Of a DNA stretch of 29,377 nucleotides, positions 7,601 through 14,009 are shown piece by piece (the stretch's first letter is position 1; each line of letters opens with the position of its first letter). The notes under the pieces were generated by a model that was given only the letters and a program-made list of their open reading frames with translations, ran no database searches and was not told the DNA's origin. Position numbers and translations under genes: made by a program. The stretch comes from Embleya sp040605455 (GTDB lineage: Bacteria; Actinomycetota; Actinomycetes; Streptomycetales; Streptomycetaceae). The stretch lies in contig NZ_JBEXCV010000113.1 in the NCBI RefSeq assembly GCF_040605455.1, forward strand, positions 1-29,377. The letters run 5' to 3'.

Positions 7601-8146
7601 ATCGCGGTGGTCCCACAGGAGGCGTACGTCTTCGCCGGTTCCGTGCACGAGAATCTGAGCTACCTCGACCCGGACGTCACCCGCGCCGCGTTGGACCGCG
7701 CGGTGCGCCTGGTCGGCGCGGCCGAACTGGTCGCCCGGCTCGGCGGCTACGACGCGCACATCGCCGACCCGGGCACGTTGTCCGCCGGAGAGTGCCAACT
7801 GATCGCGCTGGCCCGCACGTACCTGTCCCCCGCGCGCTTCGTGATCCTCGACGAGGCCACCTGCCACCTGGACCCGCCTACCGAGGCGCTGGCCGAGGCG
7901 GCGTTCGCCACGCGGGCCGGCGCGCTGGTGGTGATCGCGCACCGGATCGACTCGGCGCGCCGCGCGGACCGCATCCTGCTCATGGACGGCAACCGGCCGA
8001 TCCTGGGCACCCACCACGAACTGCTCGCCGAATCCCCGCTGTACCGCGACCTGGTGGGCGCGTGGGAGCACCGCCCGAGGGACCCGGTCGGCTGGTTCGA
8101 GCGCAAGCCCGCCCGGATCGAGGAGGACGCACAGGACCGGGTCTGA
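4700..8146 (+). CDS. ABC exporter half-transporter with long low-complexity N-terminal extension
   Basis: The frame is open for 1148 codons from ATG 4700, 13 bases after the previous stop. The first ~500 residues are Ala/Gly/Arg/Glu-rich, contain two tandem-repeat blocks and match no domain I know. The exporter proper runs from about residue 510: a transmembrane domain, then an NBD with Walker A GPSGIGKST (924-932), Q-loop VVPQE, signature LSAGE (1027-1031) and Walker B ending Asp1051-Glu1052. The canonical Walker B with a changed signature complements the first transporter. The start is uncertain: ATG 5483 has a better ribosome site (GGGGGAGG at 5471-5478) and would give 887 residues, and a later start near 6185 is possible. 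G/C at third positions is somewhat lower in the extension than in the NBD, so the extension may be recent or weakly selected. Confidence 0.8.
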   Translation: MSEPVDERPAGGDARDTSTTRPLRGVAEGEPGRGGGGGGARDALVEWRTVHATAGRQAARSADDVARDAWAERPTRHAAAEKDATQAGEGVTGDAPTEQPARHATAGRDAERDAEGVTCEASTEPLTTHARTERNAAHGAEDATRDTSTEQPTRHAAAGRDAARAVSGERPGGTAAEGGAAQAGFSAAAEGPGSGGVAGGTSADRPGWAPVEGRTGEWAWCSAVSVHATHAPFLRVGQPPPTTATDRTQPGDPAGIEGGGRMSDDGPRDASRADRAHDEGASGTGRERDGTHPGADDAAPATPPVRKGRRWRPRSAWGRSGRRRGASAGKVSDVGDDSPHGPGDGAPGRGGWRAVVWPGPNAEAGGAPPHCHEDIGDALEAPGGSGRRVVWAGSTPEAGGGSSHVAEDGGAAVAAPGKGGRRRAVWAGSNPEAGGDSSCDRTPTRHRRQPAVRRTGNPATGATDAPRSWRRRAPATPLVDGDTADPGRSPAGPSAVLPRRRHSAGPYGGGLRAGQALLVELLRARREPLVHVLGWSVAEGIPALLSGALLAAALDRGFLAGRPGVGFVLLGVLALAMLIRAAATYAMFPHLAAVVEPIRDTLVRRVVSEAVLDATSGRPGAGRHAEAAVARLTEQVESCRNLTASLLRTLRQLGVTIVAALLGLALLAPLLLPLVLIPLGLAAWLFVRLLPPLARRRRALVLADEEIAARTGRIVAGLRDVVACGAQDRVVAELGAAVHAQARAAKLLARASSVRLLVVALGGQLPLLAVLIAAPWLVRRGTLSTGEVAGAALYLAQHLEPAVRAATATVGGWFLELLVVAGRLAQTGAAAPAAPVSAARTAPDLNGPGNPFDPGDPSDPGDSSTPTVPPALSAPDAPDAPAASDTPSDLVLDRVTFGYGPFAEPVVRDLSMTITPGSHLAVVGPSGIGKSTLAALLAGLLPPDQGTVSLADTPLTGRPGVAVARGTIAVVPQEAYVFAGSVHENLSYLDPDVTRAALDRAVRLVGAAELVARLGGYDAHIADPGTLSAGECQLIALARTYLSPARFVILDEATCHLDPPTEALAEAAFATRAGALVVIAHRIDSARRADRILLMDGNRPILGTHHELLAESPLYRDLVGAWEHRPRDPVGWFERKPARIEEDAQDRV
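4817..5206 (+). repeat. Five tandem 78-bp (26-codon) degenerate repeats
   Basis: Units start at 4817, 4895, 4973, 5051 and 5129, exactly 78 bases apart, with the last one running out near 5206. Each encodes a variant of a 26-residue module with conserved features: (A/T)RDA at the start, a Glu at position 7, His at position 12, Ala-rich centre and an acidic end (ADDV, GEGV, AEGV, AEDA). The repeat length is a multiple of three, which keeps the frame open. They lie inside the N-terminal extension of the second ABC transporter. Confidence 0.8.
5762..6020 (+). repeat. Three tandem 34-35-codon repeats with VWAGS...PEAGG core
   Basis: Units start at 5762, 5864 and 5969 (102 and 105 bases apart); the third is incomplete. 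Each encodes a Trp-containing core, such as VVWAGSTPEAGGGSS, followed by an acidic stretch and a basic GGRR end. The block lies in the same transporter extension, downstream of the 78-bp repeats, and is unrelated to them in sequence. Confidence 0.7.
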
Positions 8147-8172
8147 ACCACCCGATCGAGCGGGATCGGCAC

Positions 8173-8238
8173 CTCGGCGGCCAGGCCGGTCAAGGGCGCA
8201 CCGGGCGCGGGCCCGGCAAGCCGCGCCAGGCCGCCGAG
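8173..8238. terminator. Nested inverted repeats between convergent genes
   Basis: A perfect 10-bp inverted repeat (8173-8182 with 8229-8238) encloses a perfect 6-bp GC hairpin (8201-8206 with 8211-8216). It lies between the converging ends of the exporter gene (8146) and the protein at 8294, where a bidirectional terminator is expected. There is no T-tract. Confidence 0.45.
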
Positions 8239-8293
8239 AGGGCGGGACCGGGTCCGAACCGACCCGATCCCGCGGCCCCTCGGCTGGTCCGAC

Positions 8294-9442
8294 TCACGCG
8301 CCGTCGAGCATCTCCGTGAAGCCGTACGGTCGATGCGGGCCGAAGAACAACTGCTCGACCACGCCCACCCCGACGCGTCCGGCGCCGGTCAGTTCGGTCA
8401 CCCGGATCACCTGCTGCTGGTGCTGGCGGTCGAAGCGGAGCGGGTCCACCTTGTCCAATTCCCAGCTCTCGTAGCCGACTTCGAGCTCGCCCTGCCAGAC
8501 CGCGTGACCCCACTCGGAGTGCAGGTAGCCCAGGCCCGCGAGCAACCCGCGGGTGCCGATCGGCTCGATCCGGTAGGCGAACTGCTCGCCCGCGCCGTCG
8601 AGCATGTGGAACTCGCCACCCTGGACCCGACGGGTGCCGGGAACCCAGGTGAGCGCGTGGTGATGCGGCGTCAACTTCTCGAACGCGGGCTCGTCCTGGG
8701 GCACCGGGACGGCCGCCGGGTCGGGCAGCGTGCCCAGCGGCGCCGCGGCCACCCGCTTGCCGTCCACGTGGTACATGTGCCCGTCCGCACGCTCGAACGA
8801 GGCCCACAGGCTGACCTCGTCCGCCCAGTGGATCGGCGTCCACAGCCACAACATCGGGTTGAACGGCTTGGGCGCGCCACCCTCGCGCTCCCCGACCGGC
8901 CGCACCCCCCACGAGCGGTCCCGGGTGCCAAGCGTGGTCGCCGGGTCGATCTCCAGGACCCGGCCGCCGGGCAGCGTCACCGTGCCCGACCACACGCCGA
9001 GTTGGGTCAGCCGGGTCGAATCCATGATCACGTGGTGCCCGTTGCGGGTGGTGGTGCGCTCCTCCTCGATCGCGGCGGCGCGCGCCGTGAAGGTCAGGTC
9101 GCAGCCCAGCCCGTGCTCGTTGGGCTCGACGTACACGCGCAGCACCTTGAGCGGCGTACGCACCTCGATGCCGACCGGACCGACGGTGAGATCGAAGCGG
9201 TCCAGCGGCGCCCGGCGGGACGCGTGCAGGCTGTGCTGCACACCGTCCACGCTGATGGTGAAGTGCGCGTCGGCGACGAACCGGTTCGGGTACAGGCCGT
9301 GCGAGAACGCGAAGTAGAACGCGCCGTCGCGGTCGTAGCCGTTGAACCAGTAGCGGTCGTACGCGTTGCGGTCCGAGGTGGCGGGCGTGGCCACCGGCTC
9401 GGGGGTCTGGTGGATCGGGAAGTCGTCGGCGGAGGTCAGCAC
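8294..9442 (-). CDS. Conserved protein of unknown function, beta-rich
   Basis: This 382-residue soluble protein has no signal peptide or membrane segment. GTG 9442 is used because AAGGGG precedes it by six bases. The sequence is rich in Trp, Tyr and short alternating beta-strand patterns, with RSWGVRPVG near residue 170 and a second half around WTPIHWADEVSLWASFE. The layout suggests a two-part beta-barrel of the AttH/CrtC (lipocalin-like) type. That is a guess from pattern, not a firm family call. It sits downstream of an SDR on the same strand, separated by 182 bases with two hairpins, and near acyl-CoA metabolism genes, so a role in lipid or steroid metabolism is possible. Confidence 0.7.
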   Translation of the reverse strand: MLTSADDFPIHQTPEPVATPATSDRNAYDRYWFNGYDRDGAFYFAFSHGLYPNRFVADAHFTISVDGVQHSLHASRRAPLDRFDLTVGPVGIEVRTPLKVLRVYVEPNEHGLGCDLTFTARAAAIEEERTTTRNGHHVIMDSTRLTQLGVWSGTVTLPGGRVLEIDPATTLGTRDRSWGVRPVGEREGGAPKPFNPMLWLWTPIHWADEVSLWASFERADGHMYHVDGKRVAAAPLGTLPDPAAVPVPQDEPAFEKLTPHHHALTWVPGTRRVQGGEFHMLDGAGEQFAYRIEPIGTRGLLAGLGYLHSEWGHAVWQGELEVGYESWELDKVDPLRFDRQHQQQVIRVTELTGAGRVGVGVVEQLFFGPHRPYGFTEMLDGA

Positions 9443-9521
9443 GGGGAACCCCTTCTTGGTGCGGTACGGGGAGCGGCCCCTCGTACCTGCGGCCGGCGGG
9501 CCGCGGCCCGGTCACGACGCT

Positions 9522-9563
9522 CCGCAGGATGCCCCTGCGGGGCCGCGTCACGACACGTGTCAA
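9522..9563 (-). promoter_or_regulatory. Leader of the 8294-9442 gene: hairpin, palindrome, -35-like box
   Basis: On the minus strand TTGACA (9558-9563) overlaps a perfect 10-bp palindrome GACACGTGTC (9552-9561). Closer to the gene is a 7-bp hairpin (9522-9528 with 9534-9540). No clear -10 box is seen, so this is only a candidate control region for the downstream gene. Confidence 0.35.
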
Positions 9564-9578
9564 CGGTGCGGGCGAAAG

Positions 9579-9614
9579 GCGGGGCCGGAGGTGATTCCGC
9601 CACCCCGGCCCCGC
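9579..9614 (-). terminator. 10-bp GC hairpin after the SDR gene
   Basis: Arms 9579-9588 and 9605-9614 are perfectly complementary with a 16-base loop, beginning 11 bases after the SDR stop on the minus strand. An alternative pairing of 9592-9599 with 9620-9627 overlaps it. Confidence 0.55.
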
Positions 9615-9624
9615 GGATCCGGAA

Positions 9625-10554
9625 TCAGCGCGGGTCGCGCTTGAGGAAGAGCAGGTCGTCGGCGGTGTAGCCGGCGCCCAGCTTCTTGTCCGCGTAGTGC
9701 GCCGAGAGCACCTGGTCCAACTCGTCCGGCGTGAAGGTGGCCTGCTTCGAGTCGAACTTGGCCTGGAGCGTCGGTCGTTCGATCACCGCGACGAAGCCGC
9801 CGTGCACCACGAAAGCCTGGCCGGTGACCTGCTCGGCGGCCGGGCTGGCCAAGTAGGCGACCAGCGGCGCGACGTGCTCGGGCGCCAGCGGGTCCATATC
9901 GCCCTCGGCGACGTTGTTCGCGCTCTCGCCGAACACATGCGTGGTCATGCTGGTGCGCGCCCGCGGGCAGATCACGTTGGCCCGCACCCCGTACTTGACC
10001 AGCGCGTTCGCGGTGGACATGGTCAGGCCCACGATCGCCGACTTGGCCGCGGCGTAGTTGGGCTGCCCGGCGGAACCGGCCAGCCATGCCTCGGACGCGG
10101 TGTTGATCACCCGCGCGTACACCGCACCGCCGGTCGCCTTGGACTTCTCCCGCCAGTACTTCGAGGCGTGGTGCGTGGTGTTGAAGTGGCCCTTGGCGTG
10201 CACCGCCAGGACCGAGTCCCACTCCTGCTCCGTCATCGAGAAGATCATCCGGTCGCGCAGGATGCCCGCGTTGTTGACCACGATGTCGATCGAGCCGAAG
10301 GTGTCGATCGCGAGCCGGATCAACTTGCCGGCCGCGTCGAAGTCGGAGACGTCGCCGCGGTGTGCGGCGGCCTTGCCACCGGCCGCGACGATCTCGGCGA
10401 CGACGTCGTCGGCGGGGTTGGGGCTGCCTTCGGGGGCGAAGTCGTTGATCACGACGGCCGCGCCCTGCTTCGCGAGTTCGAGGGCTTCGGCGCGGCCGAG
10501 GCCGCGGCCGGCGCCGGTGACTACGGCGACCTTGCCATCCAGCGACGTGGTCAT
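9625..10554 (-). CDS. Short-chain dehydrogenase, 17beta-HSD4/Hsd4A-like 3-hydroxyacyl-CoA dehydrogenase
   Basis: This is a 309-residue classical SDR. ATG 10554 is chosen because GGGAGT lies six bases upstream; the open frame continues further left without support. Cofactor motif TGAGRGLG (13-20), NNAG (94-97) and the catalytic set Ser154, Tyr167 (YAAAK) and Lys171 are all present. The N-terminus and the long C-terminal tail beyond the Rossmann core resemble the dehydrogenase part of peroxisomal multifunctional enzyme 2 and actinobacterial Hsd4A-type proteins, which oxidise 3-hydroxyacyl-CoA in steroid side-chain or fatty acid beta-oxidation. The neighbouring MaoC hydratase (12186-13046) would give the preceding step. 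Substrate is not known from sequence; a FabG-like role is the alternative. Confidence 0.85.
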   Translation of the reverse strand: MTTSLDGKVAVVTGAGRGLGRAEALELAKQGAAVVINDFAPEGSPNPADDVVAEIVAAGGKAAAHRGDVSDFDAAGKLIRLAIDTFGSIDIVVNNAGILRDRMIFSMTEQEWDSVLAVHAKGHFNTTHHASKYWREKSKATGGAVYARVINTASEAWLAGSAGQPNYAAAKSAIVGLTMSTANALVKYGVRANVICPRARTSMTTHVFGESANNVAEGDMDPLAPEHVAPLVAYLASPAAEQVTGQAFVVHGGFVAVIERPTLQAKFDSKQATFTPDELDQVLSAHYADKKLGAGYTADDLLFLKRDPR

Positions 10555-10626
10555 GCGGTAACTCCCGTGGGGTCGGTGGGTTTTGCTGCGGTCGCGTGTT
10601 GGTTGGCTCGGGCATTGTTGTGCCCA

Positions 10627-10655
10627 CCCGCCCACCCTTACGTCGGGTGGGCGGG
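10627..10655 (-). terminator. 11-bp hairpin between ADH and SDR
   Basis: Arms 10627-10637 and 10645-10655 are perfectly complementary with a 7-base loop, 49 bases after the alcohol dehydrogenase stop (10704). It separates ADH from the downstream SDR on the minus strand, so the SDR probably has its own promoter or depends on read-through. Confidence 0.65.
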
Positions 10656-10703
10656 CTGCGGATTACGGCGCCGCTTTGCGTTGAGGACTCTGGTGATGCT
10701 TCG

Positions 10704-11780
10704 TCAGAGGGTGACGATGGTGCGGATCGACTCGCCGCTCTTCATCAGGTCGAACGCGTCGTTGATGTTGGCGAGGGTCAGGCGGTGGGTGATCATCGCC
10801 TCCAGGTCGAGCCGACCGGCGCGCCACAGCTTGGTGATGCGCTCGTACTCGGTGACGATGTCGCCGCCGCCGTAGATGCTGCCGATGATGCGCTTCTGGT
10901 CGAAGAACAGCTCGAACATGTTGAACGAGACGTTGTCGTCCATCGCGCCCGCGCCGACGATGATCACGTCGCCGCCGCGGCGGGTGAGGTCGTACGCGCT
11001 GCGTGCGGTGAACGACTTGCCGACCACCTCGAAGACGTAGTCGAAGCCCTGACCGGCGGTCAGGTCGCGCTTGGCGTCCGCAGCCTGGTCCGGGGTGATC
11101 GCGTGGGTGGCGCCGAACTTCTTGGCCCACACGTGCTTGGACTCGGCCGGGTCGATGGCCACGATCTCGGCGGCACCGGCCGCGCGCAGACCCTGGATCA
11201 CCGCTATGCCCACGCCGCCGGCGCCGATCACCGCGCAGGACGCGCCCGGCTCGATCCGCGCACTGTTGAACACCGCGCCGACACCGGTGGTGACACCGCA
11301 GCCGATCAGCGCCGCGATCTCGTACGGCACGTCGTCGGCGACCTTGACCGCACACGGCGCGGCGACCACGACCTCCTCGGCGAAGGTGCCGGTGCCGGTG
11401 AAGCCGTACGACGGGGTGCCGCCGAAGGTGAAGTTCTGGATGCCGGCGTTCATGAACCCGGCCAGGCACAGGTTGGACTGGCCGCCGCGGCAGTAGTTGC
11501 AGACGCCACAGGGCGGCGCCCAGCAGATGATCACCCGGTCGCCGACCGCGACGGTGGTCACGCCGTCGCCGACCTCGACCACCTCTCCGGCGCCCTCGTG
11601 GCCGGGTACGAACGGCGCGGGCTGGGGCAGCACGCCGGTCATCGCGGACAGGTCCGAGTGGCACACGCCGGTCGCGTGCAGCTTGACCCGCACGCGTCCC
11701 GGGCCCATGCCCACGGCCTCGACGTCATCGCGGACGTCGAGCTTGTCCTGGCCGGTCTCGTGCAGAACCGCTGCGCGCAT
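10704..11780 (-). CDS. Zinc-dependent alcohol dehydrogenase (MDR family)
   Basis: This 358-residue medium-chain dehydrogenase starts at ATG 11780, preceded by GAGGGAG. Catalytic zinc ligands are Cys40 (GVCHSD), His61/Glu62 (GHEGAGEV) and Cys161 (GCGVTTG). The structural zinc lobe has Cys91, Cys94, Cys97 and Cys105. The nucleotide-binding glycine motif GAGGVG is at 186-191. It should oxidise a primary or secondary alcohol with NAD(P). The close relatives I recall are the actinobacterial class III-like/AdhD-type enzymes. Its promoter carries the palindrome shared with the MaoC and acyl-CoA dehydrogenase genes, tying it to the same catabolic programme, perhaps oxidation of a hydroxylated side chain. 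The specific substrate is unknown. Confidence 0.9.
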   Translation of the reverse strand: MRAAVLHETGQDKLDVRDDVEAVGMGPGRVRVKLHATGVCHSDLSAMTGVLPQPAPFVPGHEGAGEVVEVGDGVTTVAVGDRVIICWAPPCGVCNYCRGGQSNLCLAGFMNAGIQNFTFGGTPSYGFTGTGTFAEEVVVAAPCAVKVADDVPYEIAALIGCGVTTGVGAVFNSARIEPGASCAVIGAGGVGIAVIQGLRAAGAAEIVAIDPAESKHVWAKKFGATHAITPDQAADAKRDLTAGQGFDYVFEVVGKSFTARSAYDLTRRGGDVIIVGAGAMDDNVSFNMFELFFDQKRIIGSIYGGGDIVTEYERITKLWRAGRLDLEAMITHRLTLANINDAFDLMKSGESIRTIVTL

Positions 11781-11827
11781 GGGGGCTCCCTCGTCTTTCC
11801 TCGAACCAATACTTGGCCCAGTCAAGG

Positions 11828-11855
11828 ACTATAACTTGTTCTCGTTTTGACTCAA
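11828..11855 (-). promoter_or_regulatory. ADH promoter with KstR-like operator
   Basis: On the minus strand TTGAGT (11850-11855) and TATAGT (11828-11833) are separated by 16 bases, 48 bases before the ADH start. The palindrome at 11830-11843 (plus strand TATAACTTGTTCTC) overlaps the -10 box and spacer, the position expected for a repressor site. It has the T-N2-AAC-N2-GTT core found upstream of two other genes here and resembles the palindrome of the steroid regulator KstR. Confidence 0.65.
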
Positions 11856-12185
11856 GACCAATGACACGGTCAAGGTATCCGCACCCGGGGGAAGGCGAAA
11901 GGCATCCGGCACCGGACAACGCAAGGTCACACACCCGAGCGGCAAGAGCACAGAGCACACGGGCGCGAACGGCGGCTGCGCGGCGGCCGGCGGGGGCACG
12001 GCCGGCGGGGCACTGCGGTCGGTCGTGTGGGTGGCGGCTCATGGGGCGTGCCGGGCGGGCGGCGGCGCGGCGGCATACGTGTGGCGACGACGGGGGTGCG
12101 GCGTGGACGCCGGGGCCGCGGGGTCGGTCGGGCCGACCCCGCGCTCCCTGGCGTGGCGCGCCGCTGCCGCGACAGGGGTGCGCCG
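11856..12185. other. Intergenic stretch without recognisable gene
   Basis: These 330 bases between the ADH promoter and the end of the MaoC gene contain only open frames of poor composition and no ribosome site, structural RNA or long repeat that I can support. The base composition becomes very GC-rich after 11940. Confidence 0.5.
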
Positions 12186-13046
12186 TCAGGCGCTGTACTC
12201 CACCACCGTGTCCGAGAGCACGATCGCGTCGTCGCGCTCGACGGCGGAGGTGTTGATCAGCAACTTGCCGTCCTCTTCCCAGACCCGGATCCGCATGGTC
12301 TCGCCTGGGAAGAAGATGCCGGCGAACTTGGTGCGGTAGCGCTTGACCCGCGAGACGTCGCCGCCCAGCACGTTGTCGACGACCGCCTTCAGGGTCAGCC
12401 CGTACGAGCACAGGCCGTGCAGGATCGGGGTGTCGAAGCCGGCCGCCTTGGCGAAGTCCGGGTCGGCGTGCAGCGGGTTCCAGTCGCCGGACAGGCGGTA
12501 CAGCAGCGCCTGGTCCGCGCTGGTCGGCACGTCGATGGTGTGGTCGGCAGCCCGCTCGGGCACGTCGATCTTGGTCACCGGACCGCGCTCGCCACCGAAG
12601 CCGCCCTCGCCGCGCACGAAGATCTCCGCGCGGGAGTCGTACAGCTTGGTCCCGTCCTCGAGTTCGGCCGACGACTCCAGTACGATCACGGCGGCCTTGC
12701 CCTTGTCGTACACGTCCGCCACCCGGCTGGTGGCCTTGACGCCCTTGGCCTTGGCCGGGAGCGGGTTGTGCACGACGATCTCCTGGCCACCGTGCAGTAC
12801 CGCGCGCAGGTTGATGTCGATGCCGGGCAGCGCGGAGAGACTGCCGCCGACCTTGGTGCCGGCCACGGTCGCGAAGGTCGGCAGCACGTGCAGGTTCTTC
12901 TCGTACGTGTAGCGCAGTTCGTCCGCGCCGGTGGCCGGGGTCCCCGCGCCCAGGCCCAGGTGATAGAGGATCACGTCCTTGTTCGACCAGGCGATCTCAC
13001 CCGTGCGGGGCTCGGCTCCGGTGGCCTTCGCGGCATCGATCGGCAT
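12186..13046 (-). CDS. MaoC-like (R)-specific enoyl-CoA hydratase, two-hotdog type
   Basis: This 286-residue protein starts at ATG 13046 with GAGGAG six bases upstream. The C-terminal half holds the hydratase-2 motif YRLSGDWNPLHADP, with Asp188 and His193 as the catalytic pair, followed by GFDTPILHG. The N-terminal half is the second, non-catalytic hotdog. The length and layout match the eukaryotic-like hydratase 2 of peroxisomal multifunctional enzyme and mycobacterial Rv3538-type proteins. It hydrates 2-enoyl-CoA to 3R-hydroxyacyl-CoA in the cytoplasm. The partner dehydrogenase is probably the SDR at 9625-10554. It is divergent from a hotdog thioesterase and shares an operator region with it. 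Confidence 0.92.
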   Translation of the reverse strand: MPIDAAKATGAEPRTGEIAWSNKDVILYHLGLGAGTPATGADELRYTYEKNLHVLPTFATVAGTKVGGSLSALPGIDINLRAVLHGGQEIVVHNPLPAKAKGVKATSRVADVYDKGKAAVIVLESSAELEDGTKLYDSRAEIFVRGEGGFGGERGPVTKIDVPERAADHTIDVPTSADQALLYRLSGDWNPLHADPDFAKAAGFDTPILHGLCSYGLTLKAVVDNVLGGDVSRVKRYRTKFAGIFFPGETMRIRVWEEDGKLLINTSAVERDDAIVLSDTVVEYSA

Positions 13047-13112
13047 GACGTCTCCTCTGCTGTGACTGCGACTCGGTACTACGACGGCGCCGCCTGCGAC
13101 GGCGGCCCGTCA

Positions 13113-13141
13113 AAACTAGAACTCGTTCTTTTTACATGCAA
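13113..13141 (-). promoter_or_regulatory. MaoC promoter with KstR-like operator in the divergent gap
   Basis: On the minus strand TTGCAT (13136-13141) and TAGTTT (13113-13118) are 17 bases apart. The palindrome TAGAACTCGTTCTT (13117-13130) fills the spacer and touches the -10 box, in the same orientation and register as at the ADH promoter. The gap also serves the divergent thioesterase (start 13194), so one bound repressor could control both. Confidence 0.65.
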
Positions 13142-13193
13142 TGATCGGCCATTCGCCCGGCTGAAGCCAGGGCCACCCCACCCGGGAGCCTTC

Positions 13194-13895
13194 ATGACCG
13201 CCGCCGCAGCCCCCGATCCCGCGGGCACCATCGAACCGATCGAGGCCCTCGATCCGCCGGTATCGGCCGAGGTGTTGCGCGAGTTGCGGCTGACCTGGAC
13301 ACCGCAACCGGAGCCGGACGGCGCCGGACGCGCGGCGCGGCACCGGTTGGCCGAGGCGACCCGCCGCCTGATCGAGGCGGTGAAGTCGGTCGATCCGAAG
13401 GATGCCGCGAGCACGCTGGAAAGCGTAGCTGACGATGTATCAGATTTGGCCGATCGCATCGCCCTACTGGCCCGTGTGGGCGACGGCACACCGACCTCGC
13501 GCGACCTCGCGCTGCATGAACGCGGCCCACTCATCGGCGCCGCGAACCCGCTCGCGCCGCCGATGCGGATCACCGGCGACGGCCCGCTGGTGCGGGCGCA
13601 CGCGACATTCGGCGCGGCGTACGAGGGGCCGTACGGACGCGTGCACGGCGGATACGTCGCGGCGGCCTTCGACGAGGTGATGGGCTGCGCACAATCCGGC
13701 GCGGGGACGCTGGGGATGACCGGGTGGCTGACCGTGCGGATGCGCCGGGCGACACCGCTGTACACGCGCATCGACTACGAGGCGGGCGTCACGCGCGTGG
13801 AGGGGCGCAAGGCGTGGGTGACCGCCCGGTCGTACGCCGACGGGGTCCTGGTCGCGGACGCCGAGGCGCTGTTCATCCGCGTGGCGCGGGCCTGA
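13194..13895 (+). CDS. PaaI-type hotdog thioesterase family protein
   Basis: This 233-residue protein has an N-terminal helical, charged region (about 1-115) and a C-terminal single hotdog domain with the motif HGGYVAAAFDEVMG (151-164), typical of PaaI/acyl-CoA thioesterases. ATG 13194 follows GGGAG (13184-13188). It probably hydrolyses acyl-CoA thioesters in the cytoplasm, releasing CoA. The Asp160-Glu161 pair lies in the central hotdog helix, where the catalytic acid of the family is found. Divergent pairing with the MaoC hydratase and the shared operator tie it to the same acyl-CoA pathway. The acyl substrate is not known. Confidence 0.85.
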   Translation: MTAAAAPDPAGTIEPIEALDPPVSAEVLRELRLTWTPQPEPDGAGRAARHRLAEATRRLIEAVKSVDPKDAASTLESVADDVSDLADRIALLARVGDGTPTSRDLALHERGPLIGAANPLAPPMRITGDGPLVRAHATFGAAYEGPYGRVHGGYVAAAFDEVMGCAQSGAGTLGMTGWLTVRMRRATPLYTRIDYEAGVTRVEGRKAWVTARSYADGVLVADAEALFIRVARA

Positions 13896-13901
13896 CACGG
13901 C

Positions 13902-13932
13902 GTCAGGGACGCACGATGGGTGCGTCCCTGAC
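13902..13932. terminator. Bidirectional terminator, 13-bp perfect stem
   Basis: Arms 13902-13914 and 13920-13932 are perfectly complementary with a 5-base loop. The stem extends outward by six more pairs (TGACAC/GTGTCA) after a 3-base internal mismatch. It lies 6 bases after the thioesterase stop and 78 bases from the end of the convergent solute-binding gene. Confidence 0.85.
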
Positions 13933-14009
13933 GTGGTGTCACTTCACCGGGTCGACCCGGCCGATCGGCGCGGTCGCAGGCGCGGTCGCGACCGAGGGCG
14001 CCTTGGTGA

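Noticed and set aside
12027..13193. N-terminal extension of the thioesterase over the MaoC gene
   Set aside because: It is antisense to the MaoC hydratase, and ATG 13194 has a good ribosome site after the divergent promoter.
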